The notes under the pieces are model-generated. The model ran no database searches. It was given only the letters and a program-made list of their open reading frames with translations, and was not told the DNA's origin. Below, piece by piece: positions 8,544 through 17,464 of a stretch of DNA of 64,000 nucleotides (its first letter is position 1; the number at the start of each line of letters is the position of its first letter). The translations under genes were made by a program, and so were the position numbers. This DNA comes from an uncultured SAR86 cluster bacterium (GTDB taxonomy: Bacteria > Pseudomonadota > Gammaproteobacteria > Magnimaribacterales > Magnimaribacteraceae): the NCBI GenBank assembly GCA_902630715.1, contig CACOVO010000001.1, positions 124,001 to 188,000 of the forward strand, given 5' to 3'.

Positions 8544-10840
8544 AAAGTCCTTCTGTCGAATTTCACCAATAAATTTGGAAGAAGCAAAAAATTAATTAAT
8601 AAGCCCGACGTAAAACAAATTACAGAGAACTTTGCAAAATCTTGGATTGGAATAAAAGTCACAAGATTTAATACGCTGAAGCCTAGCACAAGAACAACTG
8701 CCATGATAATGAGTGCAAAGCCAACTGTTTCAAAAGAATAGTTAATTGAATCTTCAACTGACCTTTCCATCTCCTTTCTTGCAAGTTCGTATTTACTGAG
8801 AAAGTGAACGGTAAAATCTACTATCACACCTAATGTACTACCCATTCCTACTGCAACCATGAATCCAACATCTCCAACAAATAAACCCCATAAACCAAAG
8901 CCCATACCTATAGGAAGAATGTTTGGGAAAATTGACAATACAGGTAACAAGTAAGATCTAAAAAATAGTCCAATGATTAGTGTGATTAACAAAATGCCTA
9001 TAAATAAACCATATAAAAGAGAATTCACAATAGCTTCTACCATGTAAGTGAAAATAACCCTAAAAGAACTCGGTTCAGAAATTGTATTCTCTAATTTATT
9101 CTCTTTAAGATATCTTAATACCTCGTCATTAAATTCCTTGAATTCATTAGAACTCATGTCCTTCAGCGTTGCTGATATTTTTGTTGATTTTCTGTCTTGG
9201 CTTATTGAGCTATTTAAATCCAAACCCATGGGAAGAGACATCTCATAAAAAAATAAATATTGTGCTGATAAATCAGAATTATCAGGTATCTTTTTCCATT
9301 CTGGATCGTCTCCATGCATACTTTTATTTAAGCTTTTCATATTATTTGCAAGGGAAGTCACATGATTAACCTGTTCTCTTTCAGCTAGCCAGACAGAGAA
9401 ATTATCTAAAATCTCTAAGAATTCAGGATCTGAAACTTGCCCTTCATCGTTAGTAGCTAAAAAATTAATGGGAAAAGTCACGCTTAGCTTCTCATCTAAC
9501 CATAAGGTGTCTGAAGAAAAAGTAGTGAAGCCTTCATCGTACATTTGAGTAGGATTTTCATCTAATTCATTCAGAGGAATGCAGAGAAAAATTAAAAATG
9601 CAACAGAAGTTACTGAAAAAAGAAGTTTATTGCTGTTTCTGAGGATGAAAGAACCGATTGAGGCGGAGAATCTTGTTTGTTCTAAAACCTTTGAAGAAGT
9701 CTTTACTTCGAAGAAAGACACAATAGGTGCAATAAAGAAAATAGTAAATATAAAAGCAAACCCGATTCCAATAGCAACCGCATTGCCTAAATCTCTTAAG
9801 GGAGGGACTTCAATAAAATTTAAACAGAGAAAACCAATGCAAGTTGAGATAGTCGTAAGAAATAATGGCTGAATATTCATTTCAAGGCTCTTTTCCATGG
9901 AATCTCTTGAAGAGATGCCTTTAACTCTATTTTGAAAATATATGGAAAACAAATGAATACAATCTGCAAGAGCCAAAGTTATTATGAGAATGGGAATTGT
10001 TGTAACCATTTGATTCAGAGGGTTGCCTAGTAACCCAACTGAGCCAAATGTAGCAAAAAGACTCATAAGAATGACCACGAAAGTAGCCAAAACTGCAATG
10101 TAGCTTCTGATCATGAGAAATACTATAAAAAAGATAAGCATCATCATGAGGGGCATCACTATAGGCATTTCTGCTTTTACGATCCTTGGGCTAATGTAGT
10201 CCATGTAGGGATTGCCTAAAAGTCTAATATCCAAATTCTTATTATTTTCTTTTATTGGCTTTACGAATTCTAATATGTAATCAATTATCTCAGTGTTCTG
10301 AGCCTCTTTATTGGGCCCCGGAGGATCAATTATGATGCTTACCACGGAGGTCTTTTTATCCTCAGAAATGAGTGATTTATATATGATTTCTTCACCTGAC
10401 ACTATATTCTCCCTCTTTGCTAAGAAGTCAGAGCTCTTCTCTTCAGCATCTTCTATGAAGGGCTCTACTATCAGATCATCTTTGATCGACTGCACATAAG
10501 AATAATTAGTAAGACTATCTATTCTGACTGAGTAGGGTATGGTCCAGGACTTTTGAGTTAGTTCTTCTATAACTTTTAAACTCTCCTTATTAAACAAAGT
10601 TTCTTCTTTAGAATGCACAGCGATTATCAAGTTATCAGTGGGGATAAACATATCGTCAATTTCGTTATATCTAAGAACGGCAGGATGACCTTCCGGGAAA
10701 TAGGTTTCTAAATCAGGATTAAATGTTAATTTTGTTAATCCAGTTGAAAGTAAGAAAACTATAAGAGCAGTCAACCCTATAGAGAGATATCTATATTTGA
10801 TTAATAATTTCGAAAAGTCCTTTGTATCAATAATTTTCAT
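8540..10840 (-). CDS. MMPL/RND-superfamily exporter
   Basis: The 766-residue protein has the RND layout: one N-terminal helix (about 16-32), a large periplasmic loop, a block of helices near 225-380, a second periplasmic loop, and a last helical block near 600-760. The sequence DFTVHFLSKYELAR near residue 690 resembles the sterol-sensing/MMPL core. Length and topology fit MMPL/HpnN-type exporters, which move lipids or other hydrophobic molecules rather than metals. It is the last gene of the TetR/LolA-like/barrel operon, 4 bases after the barrel gene. It probably delivers a lipid from the inner membrane to the LolA-like carrier; that is inferred from the gene partners. Confidence 0.85.
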   Translation of the reverse strand: MKIIDTKDFSKLLIKYRYLSIGLTALIVFLLSTGLTKLTFNPDLETYFPEGHPAVLRYNEIDDMFIPTDNLIIAVHSKEETLFNKESLKVIEELTQKSWTIPYSVRIDSLTNYSYVQSIKDDLIVEPFIEDAEEKSSDFLAKRENIVSGEEIIYKSLISEDKKTSVVSIIIDPPGPNKEAQNTEIIDYILEFVKPIKENNKNLDIRLLGNPYMDYISPRIVKAEMPIVMPLMMMLIFFIVFLMIRSYIAVLATFVVILMSLFATFGSVGLLGNPLNQMVTTIPILIITLALADCIHLFSIYFQNRVKGISSRDSMEKSLEMNIQPLFLTTISTCIGFLCLNFIEVPPLRDLGNAVAIGIGFAFIFTIFFIAPIVSFFEVKTSSKVLEQTRFSASIGSFILRNSNKLLFSVTSVAFLIFLCIPLNELDENPTQMYDEGFTTFSSDTLWLDEKLSVTFPINFLATNDEGQVSDPEFLEILDNFSVWLAEREQVNHVTSLANNMKSLNKSMHGDDPEWKKIPDNSDLSAQYLFFYEMSLPMGLDLNSSISQDRKSTKISATLKDMSSNEFKEFNDEVLRYLKENKLENTISEPSSFRVIFTYMVEAIVNSLLYGLFIGILLITLIIGLFFRSYLLPVLSIFPNILPIGMGFGLWGLFVGDVGFMVAVGMGSTLGVIVDFTVHFLSKYELARKEMERSVEDSINYSFETVGFALIIMAVVLVLGFSVLNLVTFIPIQDFAKFSVICFTSGLLINFLLLPNLLVKFDRRTF

Positions 10841-10844
10841 AACC

Positions 10845-12002
10845 TTATAAATAGTAAATAAACTCTGCCCTTAAAAAGTCATCTTCCTTAAAAGCTTGAA
10901 ATAATTTTTTTTGACCATTATCTTCTTCAGTATCATCAAAATAAATTCCTTCTAGCGACAGCAAGCAACATTCTCCAATTCTCCTTGAAGCCTCAAGAAG
11001 GAAGCCCAACTCCTTTGACTTATCATTGAGAATGAATCCTGAGAGTATCTGAGAGTCATAGATATCATTAAAACTAAACCTAGTCCCAAGAACAAAAGGC
11101 GAACTTTCCAGTCTATCATCGTGATTGAATTCGACTACCCAACCTAAATCAATCCTTGATTGAAGAACACCAACTTGCGTGTACTCCAATCCATAAGTTG
11201 CTGCTGTAAATCTTTCACCTTGTCCGGATCGAGAAATTACTTCTCCTTTGATTGCAAGGCTATCTAATAGATATTGAATCTCAAGCCCAGTCTGGTCTAT
11301 GACTTCATATACAGGTACAAGCTCATTGATCTTATTAGCCGAGGGCAAAAATCTCGGTTCTCTTGAAGTGCCTGAAAAATGAGAAATTGCTATGTCAAAA
11401 TCGTCATAGTAATTAGACCACCTGACAGCAAAGTCGGCTCTTTTATTTTTTGAAGATGATGAATAAAGTGAGCCCTTCTCGTTGATAGGTAAAGGCAACC
11501 TCAATCTTCCTTTCTTTCCAGAAAAATTCCTTTCTCGAAAACCTAGTAGAGTATAAATATCAAGAAGACCCCATTGTCTTTCTAATGAGATCTTGATCAT
11601 AGGCTGACCAAGCTTTTCTTCTCCATCAAATCCTTCAGTAAAATCAGTTTGATTTATTATATCCACCCTGTGAGAAGTCTCAGTAACACCCCAGAATTCC
11701 TTACTTACTCCGTATTTGATTTCCTTATCTTCAAGAATATTTATCAAATAAAGCTCCTGAATATCATTTAAATTTCTTCCTGAATCTTCACTATCTTTTC
11801 TAAGTTTGACCTTGAAATGAAATATTCTATTGGAGTTATCTTGAAAAATTTCTGGGGAAAATGAAAAAGAAGTGTGGTTCTTTTTTTGCTCCTGCAGCCC
11901 TGCATTAAAAAAATACCTATTATCAAATGAAAGCTCGCCAATTATCTCACCTAGAATAAGCTGTGAAAATAAAATGGAAATCATTAAAAGGCTCTTAGGC
12001 AT
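10845..12002 (-). CDS. Predicted outer-membrane beta-barrel protein
   Basis: The 385-residue product has a signal peptide (MPKSLLMISILFSQLILG) and then alternating amphipathic strands throughout, for example GLEIQYLLDSLAIKGEVISR and RIDLGWVVEFNHD. It ends in EFIYYL, an outer-membrane-protein style terminal strand with an aromatic-rich end. I do not recognise a specific family; it is comparable in size to DUF1302-like proteins that travel with MMPL exporters. Spaced 3 bases from the LolA-like gene and 4 from the exporter, it is the probable outer-membrane partner of that pair. Function is inferred from context only. Confidence 0.65.
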   Translation of the reverse strand: MPKSLLMISILFSQLILGEIIGELSFDNRYFFNAGLQEQKKNHTSFSFSPEIFQDNSNRIFHFKVKLRKDSEDSGRNLNDIQELYLINILEDKEIKYGVSKEFWGVTETSHRVDIINQTDFTEGFDGEEKLGQPMIKISLERQWGLLDIYTLLGFRERNFSGKKGRLRLPLPINEKGSLYSSSSKNKRADFAVRWSNYYDDFDIAISHFSGTSREPRFLPSANKINELVPVYEVIDQTGLEIQYLLDSLAIKGEVISRSGQGERFTAATYGLEYTQVGVLQSRIDLGWVVEFNHDDRLESSPFVLGTRFSFNDIYDSQILSGFILNDKSKELGFLLEASRRIGECCLLSLEGIYFDDTEEDNGQKKLFQAFKEDDFLRAEFIYYL

Positions 12003-12005
12003 AAA

Positions 12006-12806
12006 CTATCTTGATCTTTTCAAACTGTTTTGCGAAAAATCTCTATCAGTAAAACCACTTTTAAGTTTTACATCATCAAATATTAAAATGGATTTTTTAC
12101 CATTCTGATGATTTATCATCTCAATTTCATGAGGCTGCCAAAAGAATCCTTCGTATTTTCTATAATCTTTGAATAACTGTGTCTTCAGGTGAAAAGATTT
12201 ACGATCGAAATGATGTATCTTTTGAACGAGATAATTTTCTTTATCTATCCAAACTAACTGTTTTGTATATCCTGAATAGGGGTCTAAGGGCTTCCTCTCA
12301 ATTACGTAACAGGGATTGTTAAGATAGATTTCCTCTTCTAAATACACGTATTCGTATTTCTCAACTTCTTGGAAAGAAAAGTCCTCAAATGAAAATTCAC
12401 TCCCCAAAAACGGTCCAGATTTATTTTTTGAAGCAATCCTTTTAACTCTTTTTAGGGCCGGCAAATATAACCACTGATCATCCGCTTCAACTTTGTGAGC
12501 ATAGGATAATATAGCAACACCTTTAACATCTCTCGGGCTTTCAAAAATCGCAATAGACTTATCGCCGTCAGTGGGAACTTCTAGTCTTTTAAATCTAAGT
12601 TTTCTTGTAACGACATCACCCCTTTTATTAATCAATTTCATTGTCATCGTAGAGGAGCTATCAATGAAGCCATCATTATTCTTATCACTGAGGATGGCAA
12701 TTTCTAGACCTTTGTTAGCAGACAGATCACCCGTGATGCAGGCTAAAGTCATACTCATCGCAAGAACTATAAATTGTTTGTTCATTAAATTACTTAAAAC
12801 TTTCAT
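12006..12806 (-). CDS. LolA-like outer membrane lipoprotein-sorting family protein
   Basis: The 266-residue protein has a signal peptide (core FIVLAMSMTLACITG) and no clear anchor. The body reads MKLINKRGDVVTRKLRFKR, then DVKGVAILSY, DDQWLYLPALKRVKRI and GPFLGSEFSFEDFS, which is the typical signature of the LolA-like family annotated as outer membrane lipoprotein-sorting protein. Such proteins have a half-barrel that can hold an acyl chain. Its ATG overlaps the end of the TetR gene by 4 bases, and the barrel gene follows 3 bases later. With the MMPL exporter this looks like a periplasmic lipid carrier. A Ca-binding-like loop DKNNDGFID at about 37-45 is common in the family. Confidence 0.8.
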   Translation of the reverse strand: MKVLSNLMNKQFIVLAMSMTLACITGDLSANKGLEIAILSDKNNDGFIDSSSTMTMKLINKRGDVVTRKLRFKRLEVPTDGDKSIAIFESPRDVKGVAILSYAHKVEADDQWLYLPALKRVKRIASKNKSGPFLGSEFSFEDFSFQEVEKYEYVYLEEEIYLNNPCYVIERKPLDPYSGYTKQLVWIDKENYLVQKIHHFDRKSFHLKTQLFKDYRKYEGFFWQPHEIEMINHQNGKKSILIFDDVKLKSGFTDRDFSQNSLKRSR

Positions 12807-13462
12807 ATACTAAATTCTCCATAAAGATTATTAATTACTTTTTTTGATCCTACGCTCAAATAAGGCTCAGAAGCCTTAATGAGTAGTCTCATTCCTCTTC
12901 GCACTAAAAATTCTTCATCTTTATCTGGGTATTTCTTGGATGAAAGGGCAAACCAGTTATCTGCTAGAAGAAAAATAATTTCACTTAATTCCTCAATCTC
13001 ATTATCTTTAAAATCGAAGACACCAACCTCTCTTCCTATCAAAGCTTCTTCTTTTATCTTATTAAACCTCAATACTGTAAGATCATTTAACTTACTAGCT
13101 AGAGATCTGTCATTGGAAAAGTTGTTCACAAGATTATCCCTAAATAAATATCTAAAATCCCAGTTGAAATAGTATTGAGAAAAAAGCTTCTTTATTAGGA
13201 TTTCAAGATCGATCCTATCTACTCTTTCGAGTTTAAGACTTATATTTTCTTTAAAGAGTTCGATATGCGACTCAACTAAATTCTTTTTTGATTTGAAGTG
13301 ATACCAAAGATTTCCTTCACGCACATTGGAAGATGATGCTAGAAGAGAGGTGGTGACGCTGACATATCCCTTCTTATTGAATAACTCGAGACTCTTTTTT
13401 AGTAATTTATCTCTAGTAGAGTCAGAAAATAAACTTAAGGTTCTTTCGGATAGATCTATCAT
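12803..13462 (-). CDS. TetR-family transcriptional regulator
   Basis: This 219-residue repressor-type protein has the N-terminal helix-turn-helix (LLKKSLELFNKKGYVSVTTSLLASSSNVREGNLWYHFKSKKNLVE, about 19-63) with the WYHFKSKK recognition-helix end typical of TetR proteins, and an all-helical ligand/dimer domain. It is the first gene of the operon with the LolA-like, barrel and MMPL genes. Two 18-bp palindromes lie directly against its start codon and over the promoter, so autorepression is strongly suggested. The ligand is unknown; a lipid or hydrophobic compound handled by the exporter is the obvious guess. There is no clear ribosome binding site before the ATG. Confidence 0.9.
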   Translation of the reverse strand: MIDLSERTLSLFSDSTRDKLLKKSLELFNKKGYVSVTTSLLASSSNVREGNLWYHFKSKKNLVESHIELFKENISLKLERVDRIDLEILIKKLFSQYYFNWDFRYLFRDNLVNNFSNDRSLASKLNDLTVLRFNKIKEEALIGREVGVFDFKDNEIEELSEIIFLLADNWFALSSKKYPDKDEEFLVRRGMRLLIKASEPYLSVGSKKVINNLYGEFSI

Positions 13463-13480
13463 TTAGGGTATTCACCCTAA
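13463..13480. promoter_or_regulatory. TetR operator, proximal copy
   Basis: An 18-bp inverted repeat with arms TTAGGGT and ACCCTAA around a 4-base centre. It touches the ATG of the tetR gene and lies just downstream of the candidate -10 box, so it covers the expected transcription start. A second copy with an identical sequence begins 22 bases away. Bound repressor here would block initiation of the whole tetR-LolA-like-barrel-MMPL operon. Confidence 0.8.
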
Positions 13481-13509
13481 ATTATTAGGGTATTCACCCT
13501 AAAAGTCAA
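13481..13509 (-). promoter_or_regulatory. Promoter of the tetR-LolA-like-barrel-MMPL operon
   Basis: Reading leftward, TTGACT (13509-13504, five of six) and AATAAT (13486-13481, five of six) are separated by exactly 17 bases. The expected start lies about 11 bases before the ATG at 13462, giving a very short leader. The distal operator fills the spacer and the proximal operator covers the start. Confidence 0.65.
13485..13502. promoter_or_regulatory. TetR operator, distal copy
   Basis: The second exact copy of the 18-bp palindrome (arms TTAGGGT/ACCCTAA). It occupies nearly all of the 17-base spacer between the candidate -35 and -10 boxes. The spacing of 22 bases between copies is about two helical turns, so two repressor dimers could bind on one face of the DNA. 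Confidence 0.8.
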
Positions 13510-13535
13510 ATGTAAATTTTGATGATTTAAGTTTC

Positions 13536-14417
13536 TTACTTTAAATAATTTTTTTGAATACTGGAGAAATCTAGATCAGCCAATCCTTGATCATTTAACT
13601 GCTCGTATAGTTTTTTTGCTAATTTGCCCATTGGCGTATCAGATTTGGACTGATCAGATAATTCTTCGGCAAGTCTAAGATCTTTGAGCATCAGCGCATT
13701 TAAGAAACCACCAATATAATTATTACTGGCGGGAACACCTTCCATGACTCCAGGGAAGGGATTGTACTTTTCAAGTGACCAGTTACCGCCAGAGCTATTC
13801 CTCATAATTTCTGACAGTGTCTCAGGATCTAGTCCGTTATTTACACCCATGGCTATAACTTCTGCTGTTCCGCTCATATGAATTGCCAAAAGCATGTTAT
13901 TACATAACTTAGCTATTTGACCTGAACCAGGACCTCCGGCATAGAAAGTTTTATCTCCCATAATATCGAATAAAAAAGAAGCTTTTTCTAGGTCAGATTT
14001 TTTACCTCCTACAATAAATGTAAGTGTCCCCAATTCTGCTCCTTTAACTCCTCCGGACACAGGTGCATCCAAAACAGAAATTTCATTCAAAACCCCCTTT
14101 TCAGCGACTGTCTTAGCTAAACTAGGACTTATTGTTGAAGATTCTATAACTAGAACTTTTCTATCAAGCTTTTCAAGTATGTCTCCATCTATGAATACAT
14201 CCTTCACAGCATCATCACTAGGAAGCATAGTAATTAATGCATCAACGTTCTCCAGAACGCCATCAGGATTGTCCTTTACATTCATCCCAAGCTTTTTAGC
14301 TACTTGCAAACTTTCTTTAGATATGTCGAAAGCATCTATTTCAATACCTGCTTTTAGGAGATTAGCTGCCATAGGAAGACCCATATTTCCTAGGCCTATA
14401 AAACCAACTTTTTTCAT
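13536..14417 (-). CDS. mmsB: 3-hydroxyisobutyrate dehydrogenase
   Basis: MmsB oxidises 3-hydroxyisobutyrate to methylmalonate semialdehyde with NAD+ in valine breakdown. The start is taken as the ATG at 14417, which gives MKKVGFIGLGNMGLPMAANLL, with the NAD-binding GxGxxG (GLGNMG) at once. An ORF extends upstream to 14450, but that would overlap the previous gene by 31 bases, and an AGGA motif sits about 9 bases before 14417. The substrate-binding DAPVSGGVKGAELGTLTF and the catalytic-lysine region GQIAKLCNNM are present. It is the last gene of the valine operon. Confidence 0.93.
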   Translation of the reverse strand: MKKVGFIGLGNMGLPMAANLLKAGIEIDAFDISKESLQVAKKLGMNVKDNPDGVLENVDALITMLPSDDAVKDVFIDGDILEKLDRKVLVIESSTISPSLAKTVAEKGVLNEISVLDAPVSGGVKGAELGTLTFIVGGKKSDLEKASFLFDIMGDKTFYAGGPGSGQIAKLCNNMLLAIHMSGTAEVIAMGVNNGLDPETLSEIMRNSSGGNWSLEKYNPFPGVMEGVPASNNYIGGFLNALMLKDLRLAEELSDQSKSDTPMGKLAKKLYEQLNDQGLADLDFSSIQKNYLK

Positions 14418-14419
14418 TT

Positions 14420-15532
14420 TTAAAGATCCTCCAAAGGATTCTGTTGCCAAGCTGGATCAGTATGTTTCTTTATCCAGTCAATGGGTACGCTTTCAATTGA
14501 ATCATATCTCCATTTAGGACTATTATCTTTATCAATTATTAAAGCTCTAATTCCCTCTTTAAAATCACCAATACGTGTTACTTGAATAGCTAAATTCAGT
14601 TCAAATTTAAAAACCTCTTTCAGATCAAGTTTGGCGGAATTTAAACATTGATGCCAAATTAAATGAGCAGAGGAGGGACTACCTTTTTTTAAAGAATTTC
14701 TGCCTCTTACATACCAATCGTCATCGTTATGATTTGATAAAATGTTACTGCAAACTTTTTCAAGTTCTTGTTCATTAGTTAGTGCTTGAATCTCGTCTAG
14801 CTCTTTTTCAATTTTACTATCAGGTAAGTCTTTGACCTTATCAGCATAAAAGTTTTGCTTAACAAGGTAACCAATAAGGTCGATATTCTCCTGAAATTCG
14901 TCAAGCCAAATATTCTCAGTAATTTCTGATAGAAGATAATTTATATCCTCAGACTTTATGGAAGCATCTGTGAGATTGCAAAAAATTGTATCCTTAGCAC
15001 TAAGCTGAGTAGCCGTGAGCATCATATATAAGCCAAGTCCATCAGGCAGTGTTTTTATAACAGATGTAAAACCAACATCAGGAAATAAGCCTACTCCTAT
15101 TTCTGGCATCGCAAATTTAGTTCTCTCTGTTGATATCCTATAGCTACTTCCAAACATCAAACCTGCTCCACCTCCCATTACAATTCCATCCAGGATTGAG
15201 ACGATTGGTTTAGAAAATTTGTGCATCTTGTAATCAAGTCTGTATTCCGATTCAAAAAATTTTTCTGCAAAGACGGGACCTTCGCTTGAGCACATTGACT
15301 CGTACAGCGCTCTAATGTCTCCGCCAGCGCAGAATGCTTTTTCACCAGTTCCGCTAAAAATTACCATTTTTACTGATGGGTCAGCTTCCCATTCATCTAA
15401 AAGAATAGAGATCTTATTAACCATATTTAGAGTTAATGAGTTGAGTGTTTCCGGAGAATTGAGAGTGATATGACCAACTCTGGTGTTATTTTGACACTCT
15501 AGTAGTTCTACTAGTAATTCATCATCAGGCAT
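14420..15532 (-). CDS. 3-hydroxyisobutyryl-CoA hydrolase
   Basis: The 370-residue crotonase-fold protein has the oxyanion-hole segment FCAGGDIRALYES near 66-79 and PIVSILDGIVMGGGAGLM near 110-127, then FAMPEIGVGLFPDVG near 139-153. The Glu/Asp of PEIGVGLFPD and the longer C-terminal region (DKDNSPKWRY near 334-343) distinguish HIBYL-CoA hydrolases from ordinary enoyl-CoA hydratases. It releases CoA from 3-hydroxyisobutyryl-CoA, the step before MmsB. It overlaps the upstream hydratase by 8 bases and is followed 2 bases later by mmsB. Confidence 0.9.
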   Translation of the reverse strand: MPDDELLVELLECQNNTRVGHITLNSPETLNSLTLNMVNKISILLDEWEADPSVKMVIFSGTGEKAFCAGGDIRALYESMCSSEGPVFAEKFFESEYRLDYKMHKFSKPIVSILDGIVMGGGAGLMFGSSYRISTERTKFAMPEIGVGLFPDVGFTSVIKTLPDGLGLYMMLTATQLSAKDTIFCNLTDASIKSEDINYLLSEITENIWLDEFQENIDLIGYLVKQNFYADKVKDLPDSKIEKELDEIQALTNEQELEKVCSNILSNHNDDDWYVRGRNSLKKGSPSSAHLIWHQCLNSAKLDLKEVFKFELNLAIQVTRIGDFKEGIRALIIDKDNSPKWRYDSIESVPIDWIKKHTDPAWQQNPLEDL

Positions 15533-16295
15533 TTTTCCAATTAGGTTTCCTTTTATCTAAGAATGCCTCAACACCTTCTTTCTGATCTTTTGTGTCAAAT
15601 AAATTCACAAATGGTTCTAGTTCTTCCTGATAGGGTTCATTTGAAAGGCGAGCTTTTTTAATTAAATCTTTGCATTTGGAAATACTTCCTGGACTTTGAT
15701 TGGCAACATTCGATGCAATTTTCATCGAAATTTCAAGAGATTGACCATCTTCAACTTTTTCCTCTATTAAACCTATTTTCAGTGCCTGTTCGGGCTTAAT
15801 TTGCTCTCCAGTTAAGATAATTCTTTTCGCCCAGCCTTCTCCAACTAATCTTGGGAGAACTTGGGTTCCTCCTCCGCAAGGCAACAAACCCACTTTTGGC
15901 TCAGGTAAGGCTAAAATTGCTTTCTCCTCCGCCACTCTTATATCGCAGGCCAACGCACATTCAAGTCCACCACCCATCGCATAGCCATTTATTGCTGCAA
16001 TTGAAACCCCTCGGAAATTGCTGAGCGCTTCGAAGGCTTTAGAAAAAGCACTGCTCATTTTTTGAGCAGCATCTTTTCCACCTTCATGGAAAACCTTTAG
16101 GTCAGCTCCCGCAGAAAAAAACTTTTCTCCTTGTCCTGTAATAACTAGAGCAAAAATATCATCATCATTATTCAGGTTTTGAATAATTTCTTCCAATCCT
16201 GCGAGGCTCTCAAGATCCCAGGTATTTGCGCCTGGATTATCAATAGTTATTAGTGCCGTGTTATCTTTTTTTTCGAGTATTAATTTTTCAGTCAT
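15525..16295 (-). CDS. Enoyl-CoA hydratase
   Basis: The 256-residue crotonase has SAGADLKVF near 62-70 and AAINGYAMGGGLECALACDIRVA near 100-122, with ALPEPKVGLLPCGGGTQVLPRLVG near 128-151; the two glutamates (in GGGLECAL and PEPKVGLLP) are the usual catalytic pair. In this operon it most likely hydrates methacrylyl-CoA to 3-hydroxyisobutyryl-CoA. The start follows the acyl-CoA dehydrogenase stop by a few bases. Substrate specificity is inferred from the operon; the fold alone would allow other short enoyl-CoAs. Confidence 0.9.
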   Translation of the reverse strand: MTEKLILEKKDNTALITIDNPGANTWDLESLAGLEEIIQNLNNDDDIFALVITGQGEKFFSAGADLKVFHEGGKDAAQKMSSAFSKAFEALSNFRGVSIAAINGYAMGGGLECALACDIRVAEEKAILALPEPKVGLLPCGGGTQVLPRLVGEGWAKRIILTGEQIKPEQALKIGLIEEKVEDGQSLEISMKIASNVANQSPGSISKCKDLIKKARLSNEPYQEELEPFVNLFDTKDQKEGVEAFLDKRKPNWKNA

Positions 16296-16300
16296 AATCT

Positions 16301-17461
16301 TTATTGAATTATTGAAGCAGCATCTTCCATTATGAGTCTTCGGCCAATTATCATTTTCATAATTTCATTTGTCCCTTCCAGTATTTGATGAACCCTCACA
16401 TCTCTTACGTGTCTTTCAAGAGGGTATTCTTGAATATATCCATATCCTCCAAATATCTGTAAAGCTTCGTTGCACACATTAAAACCTACGTCGGTTGCAA
16501 ATCCCTTTGCCATGGCAGAATAAACTGTAGCTTCTGAGTCATTTTTATCAATTTTGAAGGCTGCAAGCCTAGTCATTGTTCTTGCAGCTACGAGATTAGT
16601 TACCATGTCTGCAATTTTGAATTGCATTGCTTGAAATTCCGAAATCTTCTTTCCAAACTGCTCTCTTTGGTTCATGTATTGTTGTGCCTCTTCAAGTGCA
16701 GCCTGAGCAGTTCCAATTGAACACGTTGCGATATTTATTCTTCCTCCGTCTAAACCTTGCATGGCTATTTTGAAACCATTACCCTCTTCACCAATCAAAT
16801 ATTTTTCGGGAAGTTCAACATCTGTAAGGGAAACTAACCTTGTAGGCTGATTTTTCCACCCCATCTTCGGCTCATTCTTTCCATACTCAATGCCAGGTAA
16901 GTCAGCTGGTACAAGGAAGCAAGAAATTCCTTTTGAACCAGAATCACCTGTTCTTGCCATGAGGATTAGACAATCAGTAGCTCCTGAGCCAGATATAAAT
17001 GCTTTTGATCCATTCAAAATATAATTTCCGTTCTTTTTCTTTGCAGAAGTCCTTAGGGAGGCAGCATCAGATCCAGACCCGGGTTCGGTAAGACAGTAAG
17101 ATGCCAGCTTTTTTCCTGAGCTAAGTTCTGGAAACCATTCCTCTTTTAATGTATCCGATGCGAACTTACTGACCATCCAAATTGCCATATTGTGAATGGT
17201 CATAAATGCTGTAGTACTTGTGCAGCCTTGAGCCAGTTGTTCGAATACTATTGAGGCATCTAATCTGCCTAAGCCCATACCACCGAGATCATTGTCAACA
17301 TAGAGGGAGAGAAATCCAAGCTCACCTGCTTTCGTTAGAGTATCTTTAGGAAAGTAAGCTTCTCTATCCCACTCTGCAGCGAAAGGCTTGAGTTCCTTTT
17401 CTGAAAACGATTTAGCCAAGTCTCTGTAATTCTTTTGGTCTGAATTTAAATCAAAATCCAT
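16301..17461 (-). CDS. Acyl-CoA dehydrogenase, probably isobutyryl-CoA dehydrogenase
   Basis: The 386-residue flavoprotein shows the family order: CLTEPGSGSDAASLRTSA near 133-150, then LNGSKAFISG, and near the C-terminus QIFGGYGYIQEYPLERHVRDVRVHQILEGTNEIMK, where the Glu in EGTNEI is the catalytic base. Length is normal. It oxidises a short-chain acyl-CoA and passes electrons to electron-transfer flavoprotein. Its place between mmsA and the hydratase makes isobutyryl-CoA (valine pathway) the likely substrate. It starts 3 bases after mmsA. Confidence 0.9.
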   Translation of the reverse strand: MDFDLNSDQKNYRDLAKSFSEKELKPFAAEWDREAYFPKDTLTKAGELGFLSLYVDNDLGGMGLGRLDASIVFEQLAQGCTSTTAFMTIHNMAIWMVSKFASDTLKEEWFPELSSGKKLASYCLTEPGSGSDAASLRTSAKKKNGNYILNGSKAFISGSGATDCLILMARTGDSGSKGISCFLVPADLPGIEYGKNEPKMGWKNQPTRLVSLTDVELPEKYLIGEEGNGFKIAMQGLDGGRINIATCSIGTAQAALEEAQQYMNQREQFGKKISEFQAMQFKIADMVTNLVAARTMTRLAAFKIDKNDSEATVYSAMAKGFATDVGFNVCNEALQIFGGYGYIQEYPLERHVRDVRVHQILEGTNEIMKMIIGRRLIMEDAASIIQ

Positions 17462-17464
17462 ATA

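Noticed and set aside
14418-14450. Longer start for mmsB at 14450
   Set aside because: It would overlap the hydrolase gene by 31 bases; the ATG at 14417 has an AGGA site and begins the Rossmann fold directly.
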